A DNA stretch of 64,000 nucleotides from Athripsodes cinereus (taxonomy: Eukaryota > Arthropoda > Insecta > Trichoptera > Leptoceridae), in contig OX388318.1 of the NCBI GenBank assembly GCA_947579605.1, positions 12,927,763 to 12,991,762 on the forward strand, in the 5' to 3' direction. The translations under genes were made by a program, and so were the position numbers. The notes under the pieces were generated by a model. It did not search any database. It was not told where the DNA came from and worked only from the letters and a program-made list of their open reading frames with translations. Of the stretch, positions 10,099-21,007 are shown one piece after another (position 1 is the stretch's first letter; each line of letters begins with the position of its first letter).

Positions 10099-10605
10099 AA
10101 GATTCAGTAATAGTTAATGCACTGACATGGAAAGAGATCAATTATATAATGTTGGTATGTATGATTTAATTTTTTTGTGTTTTTAAAATAAAATGGAAAA
10201 AGAGAAACGCTTTAAATTTGCTATTTTTAAAATCGTTTTCTTCTTTTCCTCTTGATAAAACGCAATAACTATACCAACGAAAAACGGAGTGAGAATTGTC
10301 TTACAAAAATGAGATTCTTTTACTTAAGCAGATTTGTTCAGAATTACGATGATTTTTTCCATCGTGTGCTGGTAAAAAGAAAAGAATAGTGCATGATGTA
10401 ACCTCGTAAAAAAATAATTACCGAATATAATGTTTGTGTGTTAACTATTTACGTAAACATTCCGACAAAATCCAAATAGTACACTGCCGTACCTACACAC
10501 GAAAAGAATGCAAGGGTAATTAGTCTTGGGTAACTAGACATGTCTAATTCCAACTCAATGAAAAACCTTACGCATAAAACAATTTATTCTTTATAGCACC
10601 TCATC
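10099..10605. other. AT-rich sequence without a recognised feature
   Basis: Unique-looking AT-rich flank of the piggyBac element. Nothing is recognised. Confidence 0.4.
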
Positions 10606-10611
10606 TTATCA

Positions 10612-10960
10612 TCTCATCCTTTAACCCTCTTTTCGGGAACACAAGGCAGAAACCAGCCTTCTCCATTTAGAGCGTCTGTGCGCCAATCGAGTCACCTCTT
10701 CCCACGTCATCACTACCACTCTGACGTCGATGTCGGGACATTCACAAAACATGGCTCAAGCATGAACATCGTCTCTTCTGTATTAGAGAATCTACATGTT
10801 TTTGCTGAGTCCGCTGGCGCATAGTATCATTTGTGACATTTAATACCACCTATAGACCTACTTAATATTATTTAAGACATCTAAATTTAAAGACTTTAGC
10901 ATCAATCTCTCAGTTTTGAGAATCGCGACTGTCGTGCATTGTCTCATTGTTTAATTTTTT
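10612..10960 (-). mobile_element. LINE A, badly decayed copy
   Basis: The plus strand 'gggaacacaaggcagaaacc', 'agccttctccatttagagcg' and 'agtcacctcttcccacgtca' matches the reverse strand of LINE A at 437-560. It continues with 'tttgctgagtccgctggcgc'. No frame survives. It is older than the copies at 419 and 57115. Confidence 0.6.
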
Positions 10961-13228
10961 TTCCAGGTAAAGAATTGAAACAAGAGGTATCTCTGTAAGT
11001 AAGATTAACTTAATCAGGTCTTAAAGTTGGAATAACAAAAACTCCTTGCCACTGAATATAGCTCGGTAGAGTTGAGGTTTATATTTTTTGGCATAATACA
11101 AAGTTTTCAATCATATCATAAAATTCAACGAGTGAACTCAATTTTATCTATGTTTTCCACAAACCAAAAAATTCGCGAAAGGAAGAAGCGTGATAGTTTG
11201 AAGCCATATAAAGAGTTTATTGGAACTGAGCCAAAATAAATTGGGATGATCATCAAATTGTTCACTCGGCCATGTGTTTAACTTTGATTAAAAAATAAAA
11301 TAAAAAACCAACAAAAAGAAGTAAAATTAAATACCCACTATGTTATTATAGTGGACATATTTATTATCTTGTAACTGTCTGAATTTTATTTTGGCAATAT
11401 TTTTATCACCGATTAAATACTTTTGAAACCATTGAAACCAATTTTTTTATTCATAGGTGTTCAAATTTGTATTTTGAACAATAATACGTAAATATCAACA
11501 TTGTTGGTGCAAAAAGGAATATTAAAAGGAAAAAAATATACAAATACTTAAAACTAACTAGAAATATTACAAAACTAAATCCAATGTTTCGCGTATCTTA
11601 CTTTACTAGTTCCTTAATAAACTATTTATTTTTTATTTATGTGGCCAGAAGTCCAACGCTACAAATTCGAACTTCTTGTGGGGAGTCCATGTTGTATTGA
11701 TTTTCGCTAGCGACTCCTATTTCACGCTATTGTTTAGTACGAAGGTCTGCGAGGTTGGTACATTTATACAATAATTATAAGCTCAGATTAATCTCTTAAA
11801 AAATCTTGATCACTTCAATAATGATACATAGTTCCCTTGACAGTATATTTTTCTATCTTTTAAAGATTTTCATTAAAATCAGACAAATATTGTGATGGGA
11901 CACAAGATCCAGGGACTCACAAAGGTGGAAAAGAATTAAGCTTAAATAACAATTTAAATAACTATGCAGATTTTTAATTAATTTTAAACAACAAAAATTG
12001 TATTATTCTTACAAAGCATTTGAATAACGAATTAACGATAGTCGTCTTTTCACAAAAATAATGCATGAAATTTTACACGTGAGCTGTTTCAATATTTGCT
12101 TTGCTTATTATTTTAAACCGTCCCTTTTGTGTTTTCATTCAAAGGTTTATTTTTTCGTTTTGTATTATTAGGTCAGCTCTTTTACTTTGGTTTTTTTGTT
12201 ATATATATTTAAAAAAAATTAAGTTATTATGATGAGAAAAAAACCTACCTTCATAATGTTACTCATATAAATACGATTACGAGACAACTTTTCTCTGTCG
12301 TGCACTCCATGGGAATGGTGCGAAATAAATCAAATAATATATGTAGTTTGGTACAAAGAACAACAGTTAAGTATTCTACAATTGAAGAATTTATGTTACA
12401 CATCTTGACGCCTTGAACAAAAACAATTGAAATAATTGAGTTCATCTTATTATTTTAACATAAATTATTGTAAGGCCTTGAGGGAAGAGACAATACAAGA
12501 ATACTACCTACTATTTATAGGATATGTAAAACTATGTGTATATTGTAGCTACTGTAAGTAGAGGTGGAAACAACGACTATTTAAAATTAACAGAATTGAA
12601 GCAAATGCTATTTATTTATATTTCGTATTTACAAGTAATCGTTATCATCTAGTGACGATACTAGACTTAAAATGCTTTCATGATTAATGAATACTATTAA
12701 GTCATTCATAATTTTGTTATAAGATTTTATATTTTATATCAGATATTTGCATGGGGAAGATGGAATGTTAGAATGTTAATTAATCATCCGTGATTATTCA
12801 CAATGCTCATAAAGATCGTCGATAGAAATCACGATAGCGGTGTGAAGTTCTGATATTAGTATTTTGCCACTCAGGGGTCAATCTAGTTATTAAGTCACTC
12901 CAGGCGAAAGCAATATTTACCGCCCTTTACAATGCCACCTTACAAGTCATGAGCATGTGATTACAATTTCCCCAAATTTGTTTTGTTGATCAATTCTCGA
13001 ACCAAGTCCTAAATTCAATGATTTTTCTGAAACCAAAATTTCAATCCCCAGTTTTTTGAATAGGTAGGAATTTGATATATTTTTTGTAGCTTTATCAAAA
13101 TTGAAAAAAACTTTTTATAATTTAATTATTTATCTTACATTCAAGATTTCTATCCAGCATCGCCAAATTAACGACAGGGTGTACGAATTTGAGGTATTGC
13201 ACAATTTCTTCGGTTAAATTATATAATA
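10961..13228. other. AT-rich sequence without a recognised gene
   Basis: There are only short islands of mixed composition (about 11650-11760 and 12830-12970). I could not assign them to a coding frame or a repeat family. Confidence 0.35.
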
Positions 13229-13558
13229 CTAGCTGGCCCGGCGAACTTCGTACCGCCTAAGAATCAATGAACGATTTCATACATACATCTTCTTCCCCTT
13301 GTCCTAGTTCGGTCGGGGGCCCATTGCCCCTAAGTATCTCCTCCAGAGATAACTGTCCACCGCTGCTTCCAGGACCTCTGGCCACTCCAAACCAAGCCTT
13401 TCAACACATGTTCGACACCTGCCCTATCTTCTGCCCTATCTTCTGCCCTCTCCCACTGACTTTATGAATGATTAATATTATTAATCTCATTACAAACTCC
13501 CGTAATTGTCAAAGTGTGTCATCGAAGGTATAGTGTAAAAAAATACAATTCATTTGGA

Positions 13559-13918
13559 ACTTTCGCAGTTTAGCGGCCCCACCCGTTGTCGAGTACTTTT
13601 TTCCATAGAAAAAGTAATATTTTCGAAACTTGAGGAAATTGTTGCCATATGGTGAATTATTTTTTGGTCTCCAAATTTTTGGAAAATTCTTTTATAGGAA
13701 AAAAAATTCGCAACTATGAATGAAACTTGAGCGCCCCCACCCGTTGTCGAGTAATATGTACGGAATTTTAGGAAATTAATTTTCGAAGTGGATTTTTTTG
13801 CGGGCAAATTAAAATATTTCTACATATGGCAACAATTTCCTCAAGTTTCAAAAATATTACCTTTTCTATGGAAAAAAAGTACTCGACAACGGGTGGGGCC
13901 GCTAAACTGCGAAAGTTA
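13559..13918. repeat. Inverted repeat inside the composite element
   Basis: The arms 13559-13654 and about 13825-13918 are reverse complements ('aactttcgcagtttagcggc' against 'gccgctaaactgcgaaagtt'). The block 'ccacccgttgtcgagta' occurs three times, twice direct and once inverted. This looks like one repeat inserted head-to-head into, or rearranged within, another copy of itself. Confidence 0.6.
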
Positions 13919-13920
13919 CA

Positions 13921-14157
13921 TTAATTTTTTTTTAAATAGACAATTCACACACATCGAGCTAGTCCCAAATTTAGATGAATCTTGATTATGGGTACTAACG
14001 CGACGATACACACATATACAATGCACTATATACATATATATGTAACACCCAGACCCAGGACAATTTGAAAAAGGTCATTCTTCACTTTGCCCTGTCCGGG
14101 AATCGAACCCGGGACCTCGTGACTCAAAGGAAAGAGCTCCGCGCCACACCGGCCGAC
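13921..14157 (-). mobile_element. SINE3 (tRNA-derived)
   Basis: The minus strand starts 'tcggccggtgtggcgcggag', has the B box GGTTCGATTCCC within 'cccgggttcgattcccggac', then 'cctgggtctgggtgttacat', 'gttagtacccataatcaag', 'gggactagctcgatgtgtgt' and a T/A-rich tail near 13921. Similar tRNA-SINE bodies are frequent in moths and butterflies (recollection). It is inserted at the end of one arm of the inverted repeat. Confidence 0.75.
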
Positions 14158-14789
14158 ATGAATAATTTATTTTGAACAATTATACTTAACTCAGATTTGT
14201 TTATAAATTATCTGCAGTACGTAATATAATAATGTAGGTACTAATTTTTTTTCCAGGTAGATTTTACCTATTCATTTAAAATTTATAAATATTCTTTCCA
14301 TGTTTTTTTAAAAATTGAAATATCAGAACTACAGATGTTAAATTGTATGGATAACGATTCTAATTTGAGAATGTATAGAAAAATTATCATATAAATAGGC
14401 CAATCTATAGAAAAAACTTCATTGTTGATTTTGTATAATTCTCCAAATTGCATTTTTTATTGAAATTAAAAATGTATGGCGTAAATAATTTTCTTCGTAA
14501 TTTTTCTTCTCTGTCTGCAAATTTCACTACACAATCTTGCATCAGAACTACCTACATGAACACATTCTTATTTTCATCTTTAATAGCACAATTTTTGGTT
14601 CAATAATAATTTTCCATCTGCAAAAATAAAATACAATTTCAAATATAATCTGTGCACGTCCACATTTATGTGACAGAAGATCTATCGATACATAAATATT
14701 AGTCGAATAATTCGGTAGTTACATGGCAATAGGTTGTATCTCGCATTTTTTGCGTTTTCAAGTTTGTTCCATAAAATGCTCAGAATAGT

Positions 14790-14862
14790 GTTTTTTTTTT
14801 TTTTTTTTTTTTAATTTTTTTTTTTTTAAAAAAGATATATCTGGGTTTTTGTTATATTTGAT
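14790..14862 (-). mobile_element. SINE1 3'-end fragment
   Basis: A run of about 22 T followed by 'ttaaaaaagatatatctggg' 'tttttgttatattt' is the reverse of the SINE1 tail (A tail, GATATATC, AAACCC side of the stem). It is severely 5'-truncated and nested in the TIR element. Confidence 0.65.
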
Positions 14863-14984
14863 GTGGCAAAAGGGTGTGTCTCTTTATAGTCAGAATAAAG
14901 AGAGAAAAGACGTAACTTATTGACATGTAGAAAGATTGTTTTCATCAACATGGCAAAAAAACTCAAATATTTTTAAACTGCAAG

Positions 14985-15099
14985 AAATTATTTAGTGAAT
15001 GTTACATACATCTTGTAGAAGAAATTATTAAGAGAATGTTACATCTATCTTGTAGAAGAAATTATTAAGAGAATGTTACACCTATCTTGTAGAAATTAT
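14985..15099. repeat. 37-bp minisatellite, three copies
   Basis: The unit is 'aaattattaagagaatgtta' 'catctatcttgtagaag', repeated three times with few substitutions, the last slightly short. It lies inside the TIR element. Confidence 0.8.
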
Positions 15100-15572
15100 A
15101 ATTACCTTCATTTTGATATATAATGCTCGAAATTTGGCTGAAATATCTCTTTTGCAAACTTTGTTTTTGCTCTCCTGTAAAATTATGTTTTAGTGAGATA
15201 CAACCTATTGCCATGTAACTACCGAATTATAGTAAACAAATATTAGTACACATTTCGTTCATATTAGTTATAGTAATTTGGTTCTTAATATAGCAGAACC
15301 TACGGATTATTTTAGCACAATGCAACAGGCGACGTGGGGGCGCTAATAGTGCCATAACTCTCCATATTGTTTTTATTTTTGAAATTAAAAATGTATGGCG
15401 TAAATAATTTTCTTCATATTGTTTCTTCCCGTGAATTTGTAAGATGTTTTAATAGCCTATAGTTTATTCCGGGCGGAGAAGAATACAACAAATCAGAGAT
15501 CATTCAAATCGGTACAGCCATTCTTGAGTTATAAGTGTTGTAACACACACGACTTCCTTTTATATATTAGAT

Positions 15573-16540
15573 TTTCATATGGATCAAATTTTGGCGCTCT
15601 TCACGCATGAATTTTGCTTTTCCACATATTTGCCGCTCTGGCTTTTCAGGGGCTTTTACCCAGTTCGCCATTCCCAAGATCGGGCTATAAAGCCCTATGC
15701 TATAAAGCTATTTAAAAATGATATATTATAATATCACACGTTGCTCGTTATAAGTATCAACTCTAATTGTAAACACCTTTATAAGTTGGTTTCTATTTAT
15801 TTTGCAAAGGTTTTGTTTCAGTGTTATCTCAACATACACAACACATACAATCGTTTATCTCATCTGTCATGTAAGGAAACACAAACAATAATGCGAACGT
15901 TAAGAACATTGTAGGCAGCTACGTACATAAATAGTATGAAAAATGATAAGTATAAACTTAAACGGATAAAATATATCTCTATCTATATATCAATACCAAC
16001 ACGGAATCTCCCGATTGTTAAGTTAGATTAATTTAGTGAATGACAGGGTTGATGGTTTAAATTTATTGAACTAATTATTTTCTTATTGTAAGTGCTGACA
16101 ATTGTTTTTCTTTTACATTTTTTAGTGTCTTAATATAGGTACTAATTATATTAATCAAATTACTATTATTCTTCTTTTATTTACATGTGACAACCTTATG
16201 GGCTTTAAATATAATAAAAACAGTTCCAAATGTGTACACTTATAAATAGGACGATATATTGATACCTTCTTTGCCTGCATATATGTTATATTTTACAAAC
16301 ACCTGCACACCTGTAGGATATTCAAAAACAGAAAAAAATTAAGTCAATTTGTATTATCAATGTGAAATTATTCGTTATAAAAATACATAGTTTGCTTGCA
16401 AGACTTTTGGACAACAATAAATGTGTGACTTTTAAGATTAATTTAGATTCGTATTCAAAGTAATTAATTGATTTCGCCAACAACTTGTGACGGAATCCAT
16501 TAAATAAAAATGGATAATCATAATTTTAATGGACTGGAAT
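15573..16540. other. AT-rich sequence without a recognised gene
   Basis: A slightly G+C-richer patch at about 15590-15690 is not assignable. Otherwise nothing is recognised. Confidence 0.35.
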
Positions 16541-16544
16541 AACA

Positions 16545-16650
16545 CGGATGGGAGAGCTGGTCCGCACAGCACGAGACAGGGAAGCATTCTCCAGAGTGAT
16601 CGCCAACGTCGGGGGGACCTGATATGGCACTCATAGAAGAAGAAGAATCA
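16545..16650 (+). mobile_element. LINE B 3' tail fragment
   Basis: The frame 16545-16622 reads RMGELVRTARDREAFSRVIA, NVGGT, stop, followed by an AGA-rich tail 'atagaagaagaagaat'. It matches the C-termini at 37666 (minus) and 50774 (plus). This is the extreme end of an RTE-like ORF2. Confidence 0.75.
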
Positions 16651-19137
16651 TAATTTGGTTTATTATAATTATCTATCACAGGAACCACGAAAATAACAAA
16701 GTGCAAAAAGTGATTCAACAAAGTAATAAAATATTATACCACTGTATATTATATCATACCTATAATTTTTTATGTAAATTAATTTGTTGAATTTGTTGTA
16801 TAACTGATGACATGCAAAAAGAAAAAGAAAATAAAATATATAAACAAATAAATCTGTATACTAAATGGTAGTACATAAAATGAATTGCCTTAATCGTCTA
16901 TCTAGGTATCAGGGAAATCAAAGGATTAGTTTTCAATGCGGGATTAAAATACCAATGATATTTCGGAGGCTGAACTCAAGCATTAACTATTATTTGAAAT
17001 TTCGTTTATGCGTGACTAATGTTGTTTTTATGATTTTTGTATAACTTCATTCTAAACAAAATAATAGTAGATACATATTTGGTAAACTATGTATTTTCTT
17101 ATATTCGAATTATTATTTACAAAATAATTTATCTCTGTTTGTTCCAAGTCTATGATGGTCTACACACATCATTATAAATAGATTCAAGTAATCTCCAGGC
17201 ACCCACTTACATAACACACACATACAGCTCATAAGTAGATTTTGTTAGCGGATATGATATATGTAGGTATCTACTGGAATATTGCCTAAAGACTTAACGT
17301 AATAAGACAAAGCAACCGTTTACAAAGACAAAACATACATCCTCGTTATATTTTATGTTTCAAAATTATTTGTGTGTAACACTGACATGTAAAATTTATA
17401 TCATCAAAATCTAAGTACTCAAGTCCTGTAAGTGTAAGATGTACAAATCATCACATGTTACTTCCTTTTGAAAACAATGAGAAGGATGTTGTCTGGTCAT
17501 CAGGATAGCCATGCCGTATTTTATTTTGGATCTAGAAGTATGGCTAGATAAGGGGAAAAATTTCACAACTCCTCAAACTAGCGACTCCACGCTGGCTCAA
17601 ACCACGAACCGAGTCGAAGAAATCGCATCTTAGCACTTTTGCCAGAAGCAAGATACTGATTGACTTTTAAGTTTTATTATTTTTGTTAAAAAAATTCACG
17701 AATTATTGGCTTATTCTATTATCTACGACATTTCAAAATGCTTTAACTTTTCTACCCAATGATGAATGAAATCGAATAAATATTATAATATTGACACAAT
17801 GATTGAATAATCAAAAACAAAACGATGCGTGCTTAGATTTAAATTGAGATTCTGAGATATCATATTTAATATTTGATATATTTTGTTTTCAATTTTATCA
17901 TTTATTTGTTTTATTAATTTATTGATGGATATAATCTCAATAATGAATTTATTATTATTAGTTTTATCAAGGTATCTATAAAATCTTAATCATTTCATAT
18001 TCTTTTATTGATACTTCAGATTTCATATATGTAGGCATTTTCTTAGTACTAATTTTTCTTGAGTCGATATATTGAAATTTTCTTCAATTTCAATAGATAT
18101 TCCAATCAAAACTTTGTTTATTTTTAATCAATTATTTTCTCATTTTAGATAAAAAAACATGAGTGATATGATTTCTTCTTTTGCAACATTGATGGGACCT
18201 ACTTGGGATAAAAAATGGAAAAAAGTAACAATATTGAATAAATCTAGAATTCGTGGAAACAAGGATTTGTTTTTGTTCCATTATCTCTTCACTTAAAAGA
18301 TATGTCAAGATTGAAGGATTTCATTCTTAGAATGGCGTAAAAAAGTTGTATATAAATAGAAGGATTTTCATATCAGTGTTGCGACCGACCGCGCATAGAA
18401 AAATAATATAATATATTTTAATACCATCATAGCATCTCTCACTGTTAGGGTGGCTCACGGCTTAACTAAACGTCATTTATTTACTTATTCAGATATTCAC
18501 GGCCGAAGCCTTTTATATGTAAATTTTTTTGAATACATACAATACATGCATAAAAATAGTATTTTTCTTTTAAATACACAAAACAATTAATTTGAAACAA
18601 ACAAGAGTACAATTAAATAGTAGAATAACGTTAACTTATGTAATTTAAATATTCAAAAAAGAAATTTGGTCAAGAATTTATTTAAAAACATAGGTCGTCT
18701 TTTGTCTCCCATAAACGACAAGATATCATATCATCGCTGATTTAAAGAAGTATTGTATCTTGTAGAAGAAATCGCATCAGAATCTATTGTTTTTGTATTC
18801 CTTAAAATAGTTTCAAAAAACTGAAAAAAAATCAGTTATAATATTAATAATAATTTCACAATTTGTATGGCGTCGTATCGTTGTAATATCGCATCTAGGA
18901 CTCTTTACAACATCAAGGAGCAACATACACGTCCATTTTAAAAATTACAAAATATCAAATATAAATAATCATCGGAAAGATAAATAAAGAAAAATTGTCA
19001 TTAGTAGTTTGACCAAAGATGTTTAACAAAAACTAGACCGTGCACTTTTGACCAAAATACAAGCAAAAATATGTCTTTCCGCTCTCGGTATAGGGTCTAT
19101 ACTTATATGGAAAAATAGAGCGTACCTACCACACGAT
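16651..19137. other. AT-rich sequence without a recognised gene
   Basis: I saw no paralogous repeat, tRNA-like sequence or coding frame. 'ataccatcatagcatctctc' at about 18421 may be a remnant of an M1 end. Confidence 0.35.
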
Positions 19138-19285
19138 ATCGTAACTCTAAGATAGCTCTTCCTTTATATGTAACACATGGTTGTACTGTATGCAACTACA
19201 GTAGTTATATTTATAGTACAGCCATGTGTAAGAAAGGGACAACTCTCTAAAAAGTTTAGTAACTATTGGAGAGTTGTCAGGTGAC
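19138..19285. repeat. Imperfect hairpin, pre-miRNA-like or MITE remnant
   Basis: The left arm 'cctttatatgtaacacatgg' 'ttgtactgta' (about 19158-19187) pairs with the right arm 'tatagtacagccatgtgtaa' 'gaaaggg' (about 19213-19239), with a 3-nt bulge and few mismatches. The loop is about 25 nt and contains a smaller stem (AACTACAGTAGTT). Immediately to the right a second hairpin pairs GACAACTCTC with GAGAGTTGTC. Stem length and loop size suit a miRNA precursor, but a degenerate MITE is equally possible. Confidence 0.4.
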
Positions 19286-20678
19286 ACAGTTTATAAAAGA
19301 AGTGTATAGATATAGTGCTGCTTCTGCTACTGCTCGCTTACTGTATACCCATTCTGTATACAGATACATTTGTTTTTATTTTTTGTATTGAACCTACCCT
19401 ACTAACAAACATGTTCGTTTTTGCCAGGTGTAATTATATTTCAGAAAATCTCTTTTTATACACATGCCACTTTTTGTGCCTATTTCGTTTGGATATACTC
19501 GGTGATCATTACATAAGCATTACGGTTCATATGTTTACAATTACCTATGTTTGTTTCAACGTCCTCTTATATATTTTAATCTTGATGAAAACATTCGAAA
19601 AATTACCCTCCATAAGCACTCACATTTGAAGAACATTTTAAGTTGATTTTTTTGTTAACACCGTGTTCGGTCAAGATTTGAAAAAATATTATTATTTAGA
19701 AATCATGGTGATATTTTACAAAAAAATCTTTGATTATTCTTTATAATCTATACCATTACGACATCCAATATTTTACGATAACAAACAATTAGTAAAATTG
19801 AATAAACATATTATGGGGTATTCTGATCTTTTAGTGAAACTGGTAACTAATCAGGCATTTCCTGTGTTTTGACATCTATTGTCAGTTATATTTAGCAGAT
19901 TATGTTGTTTTGTAAATATGTGGTGTAACAATAACAAATTTAAAAAAAAATAGTCGCAATATGTTTAAGTTTGTTGAGCAATGCTGGGTTTAGAATTTAG
20001 TAATTCTAATAATGCTGGAAACTTTTTGTTTCCACATATTACATTACATGATGCTCATTAATGATGTACCGCGATAAACATACGTAATAATGCAAAAAGA
20101 TAAAAAATATATACCGACCAACCAGTACCTACCATAGGTTGTTACTTTGTGTACTATAGGTATATCTTAGTATACCTTTTTATCGTAGAGTGAAGATTAG
20201 TTGAAATTAAACTTACAATATGGATCGTTGATAAAAGCTGTATTCATATTACATGCTACTTGTTAAACAAAGATTCTTTTTCCTTATGAAAATAAGTACG
20301 CAAGTGTATTTGTATACCTTGTATTCTAATCTACATCATTTTCAAATTTATCGGTAGCAAGAGGACTAACTGTATGTAATAAAATTGAAACAGATCATCT
20401 TCTCCGTAACATAATAAAATGAAGTTCAGGATGTGTCACACTGGGTATTTTTTTAATGCTGTTTGAACATCCGACTTTAAGAGGATACTTAATTTAAAAT
20501 AATTCAAGATTAATTTAAAAATACATCTGTAAAACGAAAGATGTTAAAACGTACATTTGGAATGGATTTAATAAAAGTAAATTTACAAAATGTCCGCTTC
20601 TTTGTTTAGAAATGAGGGAAAAGAGAATATCATAATTTAAAATTAATGTATATAGTATAATATGTTGGTTCGAAATAC
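19286..20678. other. AT-rich sequence without a recognised gene
   Basis: A 104-codon plus frame at 19315-19629 is Leu/Phe/Cys-rich with the composition of random AT DNA. I do not call it a gene. Confidence 0.35.
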
Positions 20679-20913
20679 TTTTTGGCAAACTTTTTTGCAC
20701 CCAGCTGTTTATTTCATAAATAACATCAAAGAGCCTATAGAAATATTGTGGGAAGCGCTGGGAGTTATCAAAAGAAAAGTTTTCCATCAGAAACTCGAGA
20801 AAATCCGTTCTAGATATCGCAGGAAATGGAAGTCCATCTCGTGAACCAGAAGAAGAACCGACAAACATTTCAGTTTCATTATTACTCGTAACTTTAAATT
20901 TGGAATTCAGCAT
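20679..20913 (-). CDS. Candidate first coding exon, unknown protein
   Basis: From ATG at 20913 the minus strand reads MLNSKFKVTSNNETEMFVGS, then SSGSRDGLPFPAISRTDFLE, FLMENFSFDNSQRFPQYFYR and LFDVIYEINSWVQKSLPK. The amino-acid mix (acidic, aromatic, Pro/Gly) and codon use are far more protein-like than in neighbouring frames. The frame then continues into Leu/Ile/Phe-rich AT sequence. A possible splice donor (AAAAA|GTATTT) falls at about 20679, so I end the exon there. An in-frame stop lies 7 codons upstream of the ATG. I do not recognise the family; a domesticated or decayed transposon fragment is possible. The 88-bp satellite starts about 95 bp upstream. Confidence 0.35.
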
Positions 20914-21007
20914 TAAATTTCTTGATAATATTTATTGTACAATGAAAGCTCAAAGTACACGAAATAAAATCATTTCAACGAGAATTTGTTCAAATAATTA
21001 ACAGAGG

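Larger units (their letters stand above)
14704..15237. mobile_element. TIR element (non-autonomous DNA transposon)
   Basis: Perfect 36-bp terminal inverted repeats span 14707-14742 and 15195-15230, beginning ATAATTCGGTAGTTACATGG. The direct repeat AAATATTAGT occurs at 14694-14703 and 15238-15247, three and seven bases outside the TIRs, and may be a 10-bp target duplication. The interior holds a reversed SINE1 tail and a 37-bp minisatellite but no transposase. A 9-10 bp duplication would fit a Mutator-like element, but the class is unsure. Confidence 0.65.
13229..15572 (+). repeat. Composite RTE-like interspersed repeat with nested insertions
   Basis: It begins 'actagctggcccggcgaact' 'tcgtaccgcc' and ends 'gttataagtgttgtaacaca' 'cacgacttcc..tatattaga'. 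These are start and end signatures I associate with a widespread insect repeat class (recollection, not checked). A 34-bp block, 'gaaattaaaaatgtatggcg' 'taaataattttcttc', occurs at 14463 and again at 15380, bracketing a TIR element. A SINE and an inverted repeat also lie inside. No coding is left. Confidence 0.5.

Noticed and set aside
13229..15572. LTR retrotransposon, because a 34-bp block is repeated at 14463 and 15380.
   Set aside because: The repeats are too short and internal, with no primer-binding site, polypurine tract or gag-pol coding between them.
19315..19629. 104-codon plus-strand frame rich in Leu, Phe and Cys.
   Set aside because: Composition equals translated AT-rich noise; no motif, no repeat relative and no splice context.
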